This document shows positions 16,563 to 25,229 of a DNA stretch of 64,000 nucleotides, one piece after another (the first letter of the stretch is position 1; each line of letters starts with the position of its first letter). Made by a program: the position numbers and the translations under genes. The notes below the pieces were generated by a model. The model had not been told where the DNA came from, ran no database searches, and was given only the letters and a program-made list of their open reading frames with translations. Location: positions 62,001 through 126,000 of the forward strand of contig CAZHED010000005.1 of the NCBI GenBank assembly GCA_964531095.1, written 5' to 3'. This DNA comes from Palsa-1150 sp964531095. Lineage in GTDB: Bacteria; Myxococcota_A; Polyangia; Polyangiales; Polyangiaceae.

Positions 16563-17590
16563 GCGCCTCGGTCCGCCGCTTGATCCTGGCCTTGGGCGTC
16601 TTCGTGGGCCTCGTGGCGGTCGGCAGCGTGGGCTACTTCGCCCTCGGCCACGGCCGCTGGCAACTGGGCGAGTGCGCATACATGACCATCATCACGATCT
16701 CGACGGTCGGCTTCTTCGAGCTGCGCGAGATGAGCGACGTCCCGGGGGCCCGTGTGCTCACGGTCAGCCTCATCGTCAGCGGTGTGGGCGTGCTCGCGTA
16801 CACGCAGTCGAACCTCACCGCGCTGTTCGTCGAAGGAGTGATCGGTCACGCGTTGCGGAGAAAGCGCATGCAAAGGGAAATTGCGAAGCTGTCACACCAC
16901 ATCGTCGTGGCTGGTGCCGGGAGCACGGGCAAGCACGTCATCGAGGAGCTGGTCGCAACGCAGACTCGGTTCGTCGCGATCGATCGAAACGAGCAAGTCT
17001 TGCAAGAGGTCTCGGCGGAGGTCTGCGGAGGGAAGTTGCTGTACGTCCACGGCGACGCGACTCTGGATCACATGCTCCTCGCCGCGGGCGTCGAGCGCGC
17101 GCGCGGCGTCGTGGCAGCCCTCACCCACGACAAGGACAACCTGTACGTCACGCTTAGCGCGCGCAGTCTGAACGGGCGAGCTCGGATCGTGAGCAAGGTC
17201 GTCGACGACGACGCCGCGCCGAAGATCGTCAAGGCGGGCGCGTCGGCGATCGTGAATCCGACGATGATCGGAGCGCGGCGCCTGGCGAGCGAACTGATTC
17301 GCCCCGAGGTCAATGAGTTCTTGGATCAGATGGTGCGGGACAAGGACAAGAACTTGCGCCTCGAAGAAGTCGTGGTCCCACCCGGATCGCCGTTTGTCGG
17401 CCAGATGCTCAAGGACACGCCCATTCGCCGCGCGACGCGCGCGCTGGTCGTCGCAGTTCGCGGCATCGACCGCGCATTCGCCTACAATCCGGACCCGGAC
17501 TACGTCATAAGCGAGGGGACGACGCTCATCGTCCTGGGCGAGACCGAAAGCATCGTGAAGCTGCGGGAGCTGTTGGTAGGGAGCGGTTAG
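16559..17590 (+). CDS. Potassium channel with RCK (TrkA-N/TrkA-C) domains
   Basis: A 343-residue channel subunit: TM1 (about 8-28), pore loop, TM2 (about 65-85), then a TrkA-N Rossmann domain beginning HHIVVAGAGSTGKHVIEEL and a TrkA-C domain from about 265. The selectivity filter reads TISTVGFFEL: Thr-Val-Gly-Phe is kept, but the second Gly and the Asp of TVGYGD are Phe and Glu. GTG start overlaps the SDR stop. Expected to be a tetrameric, ligand-gated K+ channel. It converges on the transaldolase gene. Confidence 0.88.
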   Translation: MSASVRRLILALGVFVGLVAVGSVGYFALGHGRWQLGECAYMTIITISTVGFFELREMSDVPGARVLTVSLIVSGVGVLAYTQSNLTALFVEGVIGHALRRKRMQREIAKLSHHIVVAGAGSTGKHVIEELVATQTRFVAIDRNEQVLQEVSAEVCGGKLLYVHGDATLDHMLLAAGVERARGVVAALTHDKDNLYVTLSARSLNGRARIVSKVVDDDAAPKIVKAGASAIVNPTMIGARRLASELIRPEVNEFLDQMVRDKDKNLRLEEVVVPPGSPFVGQMLKDTPIRRATRALVVAVRGIDRAFAYNPDPDYVISEGTTLIVLGETESIVKLRELLVGSG

Positions 17591-17595
17591 GACGG

Positions 17596-18567
17596 CTAAA
17601 TCCGTTCTTCGACGAGCTTCTCCAGCGCGACGACCGCTTTGGTGAAGCCCTGGATCCCCTCTTCGAGCTTGTCGGTCGCCATCCGGTCGGCCGCGTGCAT
17701 CTTGCGGAACGTGGCCTCGTCGATCGGGATGCGGTCGATCTTGAGCGCAGCCGCTTTCGCCGGGTCCAGCTTGCGAACGAGAGCGCCCTGGGTCTTGGAC
17801 AATTCTTCGAGGAGGTTCGGAGCAATCGTCAGCAGATCGCATCCTGCGAGCTCGATGATCTCACCGACGTTGCGGAAACTCGCCCCCATGACTTCGGTCT
17901 TGTAGCCGAAATGCTTGAAGTAATCGTAGATGCGGTTCACCGACTGAACGCCGGGATCTTCGGCGGGCGGGTACTCCGTCTTGCCCGTGGACTTTTTGTA
18001 CCAGTCGAGGATTCGGCCGACGAACGGGGAGATGAGCGTCACGCCCGCTTCCGCGCAGGCGATCGCTTGGTGGAGCCCGAAAAGAAGGGTCATATTGCAA
18101 TGAATCCCCTCCTTTTCGAGCACCTCGGCCGCCCGGATCCCCTCCCAGGTCGACGCGAGCTTGATCAAGACGCGCGCCCTCGGTATGCCCGCGGCCCCGT
18201 ATTGGGCGATGAGAGCCCGAGCCTTCTCGATGCTCTTCTGCGTGTCCGTCGAGAGTCGCGCGTCGACCTCCGTCGACACGCGCCCGGCGATGATCCCCAA
18301 GATCTGGAGCCCGAACACGACGTTCAGGCGATCGATCGCGCTGCGGACGACGACGTCCTTGGCCGCGCCGGCGCCCGCCTGCTTTTTGGCCCAGCCGAGT
18401 GCCTCGTCGACGAGCGGCGCGTACTCCTTCATCTGCGACGCCGCACCGATCAGCGACGGGTTCGTCGTCGCGTCCCGCGGCTTGAACTTGCGTATGGCGT
18501 TGATGTCACCGGTGTCGGAGACGACGACCGTCATCTGAACGAGTTGATCGAGAAGCGAGCCGCTCAT
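17596..18567 (-). CDS. tal: Transaldolase
   Basis: A 323-residue class I transaldolase of the non-oxidative pentose phosphate pathway. ATG 18567 gives MSGSLLDQLVQMTVVVSDTGD. Signature DATTNPSLI near residue 33, the Schiff-base Lys in RVLIKLASTWEG, HCNMTLLF, ISPFVGRILDW and VMGASFRNVGEI are all present. Length is typical of the TalB-like subgroup. It is divergent from the histidine kinase gene with a 59-base gap. Confidence 0.94.
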   Translation of the reverse strand: MSGSLLDQLVQMTVVVSDTGDINAIRKFKPRDATTNPSLIGAASQMKEYAPLVDEALGWAKKQAGAGAAKDVVVRSAIDRLNVVFGLQILGIIAGRVSTEVDARLSTDTQKSIEKARALIAQYGAAGIPRARVLIKLASTWEGIRAAEVLEKEGIHCNMTLLFGLHQAIACAEAGVTLISPFVGRILDWYKKSTGKTEYPPAEDPGVQSVNRIYDYFKHFGYKTEVMGASFRNVGEIIELAGCDLLTIAPNLLEELSKTQGALVRKLDPAKAAALKIDRIPIDEATFRKMHAADRMATDKLEEGIQGFTKAVVALEKLVEERI

Positions 18568-18626
18568 GGCCGGGAGCATACGCCATTCTCCCGCGCGCTC
18601 CCACCCTGCCCCGCCCGCCGTGGCGT

Positions 18627-20282
18627 ATGCTTTCGCTGGCCCGTCCACGCGCCATGCTCGGCAATACCGAACGTCGCCTCGCGCTCGTCATCCTGACGAC
18701 CGCCCTCCTTCCGCTCGCGAGCGCGATGATGCTCGCGTACTCGCTCTTCAACTATGCGTCGTCCGTTTGGCTCAGGCCGGAGGTCGAGCAAGAGCTCGAG
18801 CACGGCATCGACCTCTACAAGGAGTACATCCGCGTCGTCAAAGACGACATGAAGGATCAGACCGCGGCGATGGGCGCAAGCAGCGCCCTTCGCGAAGCCG
18901 CGCTCAGGCACGATGGGCCGGGCTGCGCGCAGACCCTGCGGGAGCTCTTTCCACTCTATGCGCGGCAGCTCGTCTCGCTTGCCGTCGAAGACGAAGGCGG
19001 CCGGGTGCTCGCCCAGTACGACCGAGGGCACCAGCTCGACGAGGGCGCGGAGCGCAAGCTCGAAGTGCGGCGGTCGCTCGGGGTCAATGGCTCGGGCGCG
19101 ACGCTCATTGCCACGTTCGCGTTCGACCGCCGCTACGAGCGAGACCTCGAGCGGGCGGGCGGAATACACGACGCGTATGCACAGCTCGCTAGAGAGCGCA
19201 CGCATGTCTACGGGGGCTACTACGAAGCGTTCGCCGTACTACTCGGCATCACGGTCGTGGCCACGGTCGCACTCGGTTTCCTCCTCGCGCGCGGCATCAC
19301 GCGACGCATCAATCGGATCGCCAATGCGATTCACCAGGTCACCGCGGGCAATCTGGACGTGCGCGTTCCGGTCACCGGGTCCGACGAGCTGACCGAGCTG
19401 GCGCGAGTATTCAACCGAATGCTGAGCGAGATGCAGCAATCGCGCGCTCGCATCGAATACCTCCAACGCATCGGCGCATGGCAGGAGATGGCGCAGCGCC
19501 TCGCGCACGAGATCAAGAACCCGCTGACGCCGATTCAACTCGCGGTGCAAGAGTGTCACCGCAAATACCCGGGCGAGGACGCGCGCTTCCGATCGCTGCT
19601 CGACACGACGCTCGAGATCGTCGAAGAGGAGGTCGGGACGCTGCGCCGGCTCGTGGGAAACTTCTCGAGCTTCGCGCGCCTGCCGCACGCCGAGCTCCGC
19701 GAAGAGAGCCTGCGCGATTTCTTGGGCGAGTGTTCCGAGCAACTCGGGCACCTCGGCGCGGAGCCATCGGAGAGCGGCGCAGATGAGCTGATCGTCGCAC
19801 AAGACGTCGAGGTCCGCTGGGAGCTGCCGGCCGAGGCGCTGCCGGTGGCCATCGACCGACAGATGTTGCGGCGGGTGCTCGTGAACTTGGTGCGCAACGC
19901 CGTCGAGGCGATCCGCGACGCGCGATCGCGTGGCAACGGCTCGTCGCGCGGACATGTGGTCGTTCGCGCCGAGCGGACGACCGAGGCGATCGCCGTCGTC
20001 GTCGAAGACGATGGGCCAGGCGTGCCGGAAGCGGCCCGCGAGAGAGTCTTCGACCCCTATTTCACGACGAAGCTGGAAGGCACCGGGTTGGGCCTCGCGA
20101 TCGTCAAGAAGATCGTCGTCGAGCACAACGGGTCGATCAGGGTGGACCACAGCGCTCGTCTGGGAGGCGCAGCGTTCGTCGTCGCGCTCCCGTTTCCGCA
20201 CTCGCTCGCCATCGCAGCTGCGCGAAGCTCGGACGGCCGCCTGGGGCAGCAACCCCCGCGTGCTATTCCCTCGCGACGATGA
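18627..20282 (+). CDS. NtrY-like membrane sensor histidine kinase
   Basis: A 551-residue kinase. TM1 at about 17-42, an extracytoplasmic sensing region (about 43-200), TM2 at about 203-223, HAMP (223-275), then the phosphoacceptor His294 in QRLAHEIKNPLTPIQL, the N box LVNLVRNAVEAI, and G boxes VEDDGPGVPE and TGLGLAIVKKI. The HEIKNPLTPI block is the NtrY/AtoS type. ATG 18627 was used; an ATG nine codons on (18654) is equally possible. No response regulator is adjacent; the downstream gene is a thioredoxin-like protein overlapping as ATGA. Confidence 0.9.
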   Translation: MLSLARPRAMLGNTERRLALVILTTALLPLASAMMLAYSLFNYASSVWLRPEVEQELEHGIDLYKEYIRVVKDDMKDQTAAMGASSALREAALRHDGPGCAQTLRELFPLYARQLVSLAVEDEGGRVLAQYDRGHQLDEGAERKLEVRRSLGVNGSGATLIATFAFDRRYERDLERAGGIHDAYAQLARERTHVYGGYYEAFAVLLGITVVATVALGFLLARGITRRINRIANAIHQVTAGNLDVRVPVTGSDELTELARVFNRMLSEMQQSRARIEYLQRIGAWQEMAQRLAHEIKNPLTPIQLAVQECHRKYPGEDARFRSLLDTTLEIVEEEVGTLRRLVGNFSSFARLPHAELREESLRDFLGECSEQLGHLGAEPSESGADELIVAQDVEVRWELPAEALPVAIDRQMLRRVLVNLVRNAVEAIRDARSRGNGSSRGHVVVRAERTTEAIAVVVEDDGPGVPEAARERVFDPYFTTKLEGTGLGLAIVKKIVVEHNGSIRVDHSARLGGAAFVVALPFPHSLAIAAARSSDGRLGQQPPRAIPSRR

Positions 20283-20875
20283 ACGGCGACCCGACGCCAG
20301 GCAGGTCTCGACCATCCACCGGCGCGACCGGCGATCAGGCCTCACGATCGACCCTGAAAGCCCTGGGCCTCGTGCTCGTTCTGCTCGCTGGGTTCGCCCT
20401 CCTCCCGCGCCTTCTGCGCCCCCTTCATCCGGCCGGAATCGGCCACGATGCGCCGGATTGGATGCTCCCGCTCGTCGCGAACGGCGCCTCGGTCGGGAAG
20501 GACGATGGGACGCTTCGTCTGAGCGAGCTTCGAGGACAAGCCGTGCTCATGGATTTCTGGGCGACGTGGTGCGAGCCGTGCCGCATAGAAGCGCCCATCG
20601 TCGATCAACTCGCGCGTCGATGGCGCGACCGGGGCCTCGTCGCGGTGGGAGTTGACACCGACGGGCCTGACCAGGGCGACCCCCGGGCTTTCGCGCTGGC
20701 GCGTGGGCTGAGCTATCCCATCGTGCACGACACAGTGGGCGCAGCATCGCACGCGTACGGGGTCGAGGACTTGCCGACGCTCGTCGTCGTGTCGCGCACG
20801 GGGAAGATCGTGGCCGTGCGCACCGGGGTCACCGACGACGGCGAGCTGGAACGCCTGGTGCGCGAGGCGCTTTAG
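20279..20875 (+). CDS. TlpA-family membrane-anchored thioredoxin
   Basis: A 198-residue protein with one N-terminal transmembrane segment (about 27-48) and a periplasmic thioredoxin fold. The redox motif is WCEPC (97-101), after VLMDFWAT, and the cis-Pro loop is EDLPTLVVVS. Such proteins reduce apocytochrome c or other periplasmic thiols. Given several secreted haem proteins in this window, cytochrome maturation is a possible role, but not shown. The ATG overlaps the kinase stop (ATGA), indicating translational coupling. Confidence 0.88.
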   Translation: MNGDPTPGRSRPSTGATGDQASRSTLKALGLVLVLLAGFALLPRLLRPLHPAGIGHDAPDWMLPLVANGASVGKDDGTLRLSELRGQAVLMDFWATWCEPCRIEAPIVDQLARRWRDRGLVAVGVDTDGPDQGDPRAFALARGLSYPIVHDTVGAASHAYGVEDLPTLVVVSRTGKIVAVRTGVTDDGELERLVREAL

Positions 20876-20917
20876 ATTGAAGTCGTACGCACGTCGTTAT
20901 ACCTTTCGGCGTCCTTC

Positions 20918-23509
20918 ATGCGGCGCCGCTTCGCTCTCCGCGCCTTCCTAGGCATCGCCCTTTCGCCGGCCTTGGCGCCCGATGCGGCCGCCCAGCCGTC
21001 GACCGATGTCACGCCGCCGGCCGTCATACAGCACGTCGACGCCGTGTATCCGCCCTCGGCGCTGGCCGACCGCAAGCACTCCGACGTTGTCCTCGCCGTG
21101 ACGGTCGATGCCGACGGCCACGTCTCGAAGGTGGACGTCGTGCAGTCGGGAGGCGGCGACTTGGACGAAGCCGCGGTCGTTGCGGCCCGTCAGTGGACGT
21201 TCGTCCCTGCCATGCGGGGCGGTAAGGCGGTTGCGAGCCGCATCCGCGTTCCATTCCACTTCGCTCCGCCGGCGCCGCCGCCGGAGTTCGTCGCACCGCC
21301 TCCACCTGCGGAGCCGGAGATGCCGGCCACACCGGCCATCCAGCGGCAGGCGGCAACACCGCCCGCGTTCCCCGTTGCCGCGGCGGGCCCCGAGCCCGTC
21401 GCGCAGGCCGAGGTCGTGAACGTGCGCGGTCGCGCCGGGCCTCCGAACGTGGGCGCCTCGGATTTCAACGTGCGCGTCGGAGCCCTCGCGCTGGTGCCCC
21501 ACGCAAACGCAAGTGACCTGCTCAAGCTGGCCCCCGGGATCCTCCTGACGAACGAAGGGGGCGAAGGTCATGCCGAGCAAGTGTTCCTCCGCGGGTTCGA
21601 CGCGCGCGAAGGGCAGGACATCGAGTTTACGGTGGGCGGCGTGCCGATCAACGAGAGCGGCAACCTGCACGGCAACGGCTACGCGGACACCCACTTCGTC
21701 ATTCCCGAGCTGGTCGAGCAATTGCGCGTGGTCGAGGGCCCGTTCGATCCGCGTCAAGGCAACTATGCGGTCGCGGGCAGTGCCGATTACGAGCTCGGTT
21801 TGGCACTCCGGGGACTGTCCGCGAAGTACACAGCGGGAAGCTTCAACACGCAACGCGCGCTTCTCACGTGGGGCCCGAGCGGAGAGAGCGCCCACACGTT
21901 CGCAGGGGCGGAGGTGTACTCGACGGACGGATTCGGCCAGAACCGCGACGCCCAACGCGGTTCGGCCATGGGACAATACGAAGGGCGGTTCGGTTCGAGC
22001 GGTTCGTATAGGGTGTTCGCTCAAGGCTATTCCACCCACTTTCACTCGGCGGGACTCGTCCGGCAGGACGACTACCAGTCTGGCAAAATCGGCTTTTACG
22101 ACAGCTACGACCTGAGCCAGTTCGCGCGCGAGCAGGTGCCGGAAGGCGGAGACGCGTCGCGCTATTCGCTCGCCGGGGACCTCGAGACGCGGGTGGGCGA
22201 CACGCTGCTGACCCAGCAGATGTTCGTGATCAAGCGCGACATGCGCTTGCTCGAGAACTTCACGGGCTTCTTGCTCGACGTACAAGAGCCGTTGCAGACC
22301 GCTCACGACCAGCGTGGCGACATGCTGGACCTCAACGTTCACGAGCTCACCGTCGGTGCTCGCGGGGCGGCGCGGCTCCGGGGCAAAGCGTTCGGGCAGC
22401 CGCAAGAGCTCGAATTCGGCTATTACGCGCGCGGCGACGACGCGGCGGGGACTCAGCAGCGCCTCGAAGCCAGCACGGGCGTTCCTTACAAGACGGAGAC
22501 GAACCTCGACTCCCAGCTGAGCGACATCGGCATGTACGCCGACGCCAACCTGCGCGCCGCTCCGTGGATCAACGTGCGCGGCGGCGTTCGAGCCGAGGTC
22601 CTCACCTACGACGTGCTCGACAACTGCGCGGCGCAGACCGTCGCTCACCCGTCGACCACGAACCCTCCCATCGATCAAAGCTGCCTCACGCAGCAGGACA
22701 TGGGTCGGCCGCGCGAGCCGAATCAGCAAACCGCGACGTCGAGTGCAGCCGTGCTGCCTCGCGCCTCGCTGATCATCGGGCCATTCTCCCACTTCGTATG
22801 GTCCGCGAGCTACGGGCAGGGAATCCGATCGATCGACCCGAGCTACGTCACCCAAGACGTCAAGACTCCGTTCGCCAGCGTCGTCGCGGTCGACGGGGGC
22901 GCGTCGTACGCCGGAGAAATCAAGGACGTCGCGCTGGTCGCGCGATCGATTTTTTTCGAGACGGTCGTCGACAAGGACCTCATCTTCGACCAGAACGCGG
23001 GCCGCAACGTGCTGGGGGTAGGTACCCACCGCGTGGGGTGGGTCGGAGCGCTGCGCCTTACGGGCTCGTTTTTCGACGAGTCGGCCAACGTGACGTTCGT
23101 TCGGGCGACGTACGACGACACCCATCTTCTCGTCGCGTACATCCCGGGGGTCGTCGTCCGCTCGGACACGGCGATCGTTCACGATCTTCCGTTCCGCGTC
23201 TGGGGGTCGACGCTGAAGGGTGCCCTGAGCTGCGGAGTCACGTACGTGGGCCCGCGTCCGTTGCCCTTCGGACAGAACAGCCAAGACCTGTTCACGATCG
23301 ATGCTTCGGCCCGGCTGGCGTGGACGCACTACGAAGTCGGCATCATCGCGACGAACCTGCTCGACACGAAGTACCGTCTCGGCGAGTACAACTTCGCATC
23401 GGACTTCCACAGCCAGTCGCAACCCACCTTGGTACCCGAGCGAGCGTTCTCCGCCGGCGCGCCACGCGGCATCTTCGGGACGTTCGCGATCAACTTCGGG
23501 GGCACGTGA
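20918..23509 (+). CDS. TonB-dependent outer-membrane receptor with N-terminal TonB C-terminal domain
   Basis: An 863-residue outer-membrane protein. A signal peptide ends at about residue 26 (PDAAAQ). Residues about 33-115 match a TonB C-terminal domain: AVYPPSALADRKHSDVVLAV, GHVSKVDVVQSGGGDLDEAA and RQWTFVPAMRGG. A Pro-rich linker (about 116-165) leads to the plug (DLLKLAPGILL, QVFLRGFDAREGQDIEFTVG, VVEGPFDPRQGNYAVAG) and a long beta-barrel ending with a C-terminal aromatic-type strand (FGTFAINFGGT). The ligand is unknown. The stop overlaps the start of the downstream lipoprotein (TGATG). No ExbB/ExbD genes are nearby. Confidence 0.88.
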   Translation: MRRRFALRAFLGIALSPALAPDAAAQPSTDVTPPAVIQHVDAVYPPSALADRKHSDVVLAVTVDADGHVSKVDVVQSGGGDLDEAAVVAARQWTFVPAMRGGKAVASRIRVPFHFAPPAPPPEFVAPPPPAEPEMPATPAIQRQAATPPAFPVAAAGPEPVAQAEVVNVRGRAGPPNVGASDFNVRVGALALVPHANASDLLKLAPGILLTNEGGEGHAEQVFLRGFDAREGQDIEFTVGGVPINESGNLHGNGYADTHFVIPELVEQLRVVEGPFDPRQGNYAVAGSADYELGLALRGLSAKYTAGSFNTQRALLTWGPSGESAHTFAGAEVYSTDGFGQNRDAQRGSAMGQYEGRFGSSGSYRVFAQGYSTHFHSAGLVRQDDYQSGKIGFYDSYDLSQFAREQVPEGGDASRYSLAGDLETRVGDTLLTQQMFVIKRDMRLLENFTGFLLDVQEPLQTAHDQRGDMLDLNVHELTVGARGAARLRGKAFGQPQELEFGYYARGDDAAGTQQRLEASTGVPYKTETNLDSQLSDIGMYADANLRAAPWINVRGGVRAEVLTYDVLDNCAAQTVAHPSTTNPPIDQSCLTQQDMGRPREPNQQTATSSAAVLPRASLIIGPFSHFVWSASYGQGIRSIDPSYVTQDVKTPFASVVAVDGGASYAGEIKDVALVARSIFFETVVDKDLIFDQNAGRNVLGVGTHRVGWVGALRLTGSFFDESANVTFVRATYDDTHLLVAYIPGVVVRSDTAIVHDLPFRVWGSTLKGALSCGVTYVGPRPLPFGQNSQDLFTIDASARLAWTHYEVGIIATNLLDTKYRLGEYNFASDFHSQSQPTLVPERAFSAGAPRGIFGTFAINFGGT

Positions 23510-24297
23510 TGGGCCGCCTCGCCCTGCTGCCGGCGATGGTCCTTTTCGCGGTCGGGTGCGTGGGCACGACCGGAGGCGAGCTCGTCGCCTTTCCGGCGGC
23601 GGCCGCGGGCCCCGTCGACGCGGACCCGGCGCAACCCTTTCAGTTCACCACGGGACGTGGGTGGCACGTGGTCCTGACCAAGGCGACGCTTCATGTCGGC
23701 GCGCTCTACTTGGACCAGAGCTTGCCGGTATCCGGCTCGCAGGGAACGAACTGCATCCTTCCCGGCACGTACGTCGCGCAAGTCACGGCGGGCCGCGATG
23801 TCGATCTTCTATCGCCCGCGCCGCAGCCGTTTCCGGTCGACGGGCAGGGCACGACGATTCCGCCCGCGCGGGTCGGCCAGGTCTGGCTGACCGGTGGCGA
23901 CATCAACGCGGTCGTCGACACCACGCCCATCTTGATCGTGGCAGGCACCGCCAGCGACGACGGCGGAGCGACGATCCCGTTCGAAGGAACGATCACGATT
24001 GGTTCGAATCGGCAGGCGACGGGTGCGCAAGGCGCGGGCGCCAATGCGATATGCAAGCAGCGCATTGTGTCGATCCCGACGGATGTGACCGTAAAGCCGA
24101 CGGGCGGGCTGCTCCTGCGGATCGACCCGCGCCAGCTCTTCACGAACGTCGACTTCAGTCAGTTGACGAAGCTGCCGGACGCGACCTTCACCTTCAGCGA
24201 CCAGCCGGGCTCCCCCGAGTACACGCAACCGAGCCGGAACCTCTTCCAGAACCTCGAGTCCGCAGGAACGCTCTACACGTTCTCGTGGAGCCCCTAG
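23509..24297 (+). CDS. Lipoprotein partner of the TonB-dependent receptor
   Basis: A 262-residue predicted lipoprotein (MGRLALLPAMVLFAVGC). The mature part is beta-rich and includes TTGRGWHVVLTKATLHVGAL near residue 45. Cysteines at TNCILPG and NAICKQR could form a disulphide. The family is not recognised. Its start overlaps the receptor stop, so it is made with the receptor and may be a surface-exposed accessory that captures the same ligand. It converges on the sigma-factor gene with a 29-base gap. Confidence 0.75.
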   Translation: MGRLALLPAMVLFAVGCVGTTGGELVAFPAAAAGPVDADPAQPFQFTTGRGWHVVLTKATLHVGALYLDQSLPVSGSQGTNCILPGTYVAQVTAGRDVDLLSPAPQPFPVDGQGTTIPPARVGQVWLTGGDINAVVDTTPILIVAGTASDDGGATIPFEGTITIGSNRQATGAQGAGANAICKQRIVSIPTDVTVKPTGGLLLRIDPRQLFTNVDFSQLTKLPDATFTFSDQPGSPEYTQPSRNLFQNLESAGTLYTFSWSP

Positions 24298-24326
24298 GTT
24301 TTCGTGCGTGAGGGGAGTTTTGCGGC

Positions 24327-25229
24327 CTAACCAGCCGCGGAGACCGCCGTCAGCTTCGATCGCGCCAAGATGGCGTGAACTTGCGTGATCCGTTCGTCGC
24401 CGCCGACCTCGCATCGCAGGACCAGCCGAGGCGCCGCTCGACGGGGCGGGTCGTCGCGTTCGACCAGCAGAGCCGGGAGGCCGTTCATCCACCGCCAGAC
24501 GACGCGCGAGGGTGGGATCTTCTTGAGGAGCCCCAGGTAAAAGCGCGCCACGCGGGAGGCTCCTACTACGTGCCGAAGCGCTGCCTGGAAGTCGCCACCC
24601 GCATCCGTCGTCGTCACGACGCCCGGTGCCAGGGCGGCCTCCACCGCCGCGAGATCCCCCGTGCTCAACGCGAACGCGAAGCGCTCGAGCGCGGCGCGCG
24701 TCTTCTGCTGGACGTCGAGCGTGAGCGCCTTTCGGTCCGCGTCGTAACGCCGCATAGCCGCTCGGGCTCGGTGGTGCGTCGTCTTCACGTTGGAAACGCC
24801 GATGCCGAGAGCGCGCGCCGTCTCGTCGACCGAGTAGTCGAGGACGTCGCGCAAGAGCAGCACGGCGCGCTGTCGTGGAGTCAGCGCTTCGCACGCTACG
24901 AGGAACGCGAACGAGACGCTCTCGAGCATGCCGTAACGCCGCTCTGGGTCGTCGGGGTCTGCCGCCTCCGCGCCGGTCTCGATCGGAGCGGGCAGCCAGG
25001 GCCCCGTATACGGTTCTCTCTTTCTTCGACGAAGCCGGTCGCGCGCCAGGTTTACGGCGCACCTCACGAGCCAGGGTCGCCAGGACGCTTCGGGGTCGGG
25101 CGGAGGGCTCCGAAGGGTTCGCACGAACGTCTCCTGAGCCAGGTCGTCCGCGTCGGCCGCGCTTCCCGTCATGCGGTAACAAAGCCGCCACACGTAAGGC
25201 CAGTGTTCGCGATAGGCGGAGTCGATCAC
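24327..25229 (-). CDS. ECF41-type RNA polymerase sigma factor with SnoaL-like C-terminal domain
   Basis: A 300-residue extracytoplasmic-function sigma factor. Region 2 (YREHWPYVWRLCYRMTGSAADADDLAQETF) and region 4 (LTPRQRAVLLLRDVLDYSVDETARALGIGVSNVKTTHHRARA, abbreviated here as two helices of an HTH) are clear. The linker WLPAPIET and the C-terminal SnoaL/NTF2-like domain with TTDAGGDF and MNGLPALLV resemble the WLPEP, DGGGK and NGxPAL signatures of ECF41, where the C-terminal domain replaces an anti-sigma factor. The start overlaps the stop of the FAD oxidoreductase gene (ATGA). ECF41 factors usually autoregulate such operons. Confidence 0.9.
   Translation of the reverse strand: MIDSAYREHWPYVWRLCYRMTGSAADADDLAQETFVRTLRSPPPDPEASWRPWLVRCAVNLARDRLRRRKREPYTGPWLPAPIETGAEAADPDDPERRYGMLESVSFAFLVACEALTPRQRAVLLLRDVLDYSVDETARALGIGVSNVKTTHHRARAAMRRYDADRKALTLDVQQKTRAALERFAFALSTGDLAAVEAALAPGVVTTTDAGGDFQAALRHVVGASRVARFYLGLLKKIPPSRVVWRWMNGLPALLVERDDPPRRAAPRLVLRCEVGGDERITQVHAILARSKLTAVSAAG

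Noticed and set aside
20948..23422. 824-residue minus-strand frame opposite the TonB receptor
   Set aside because: Shadow frame; the plus strand has a signal peptide, plug and barrel features.
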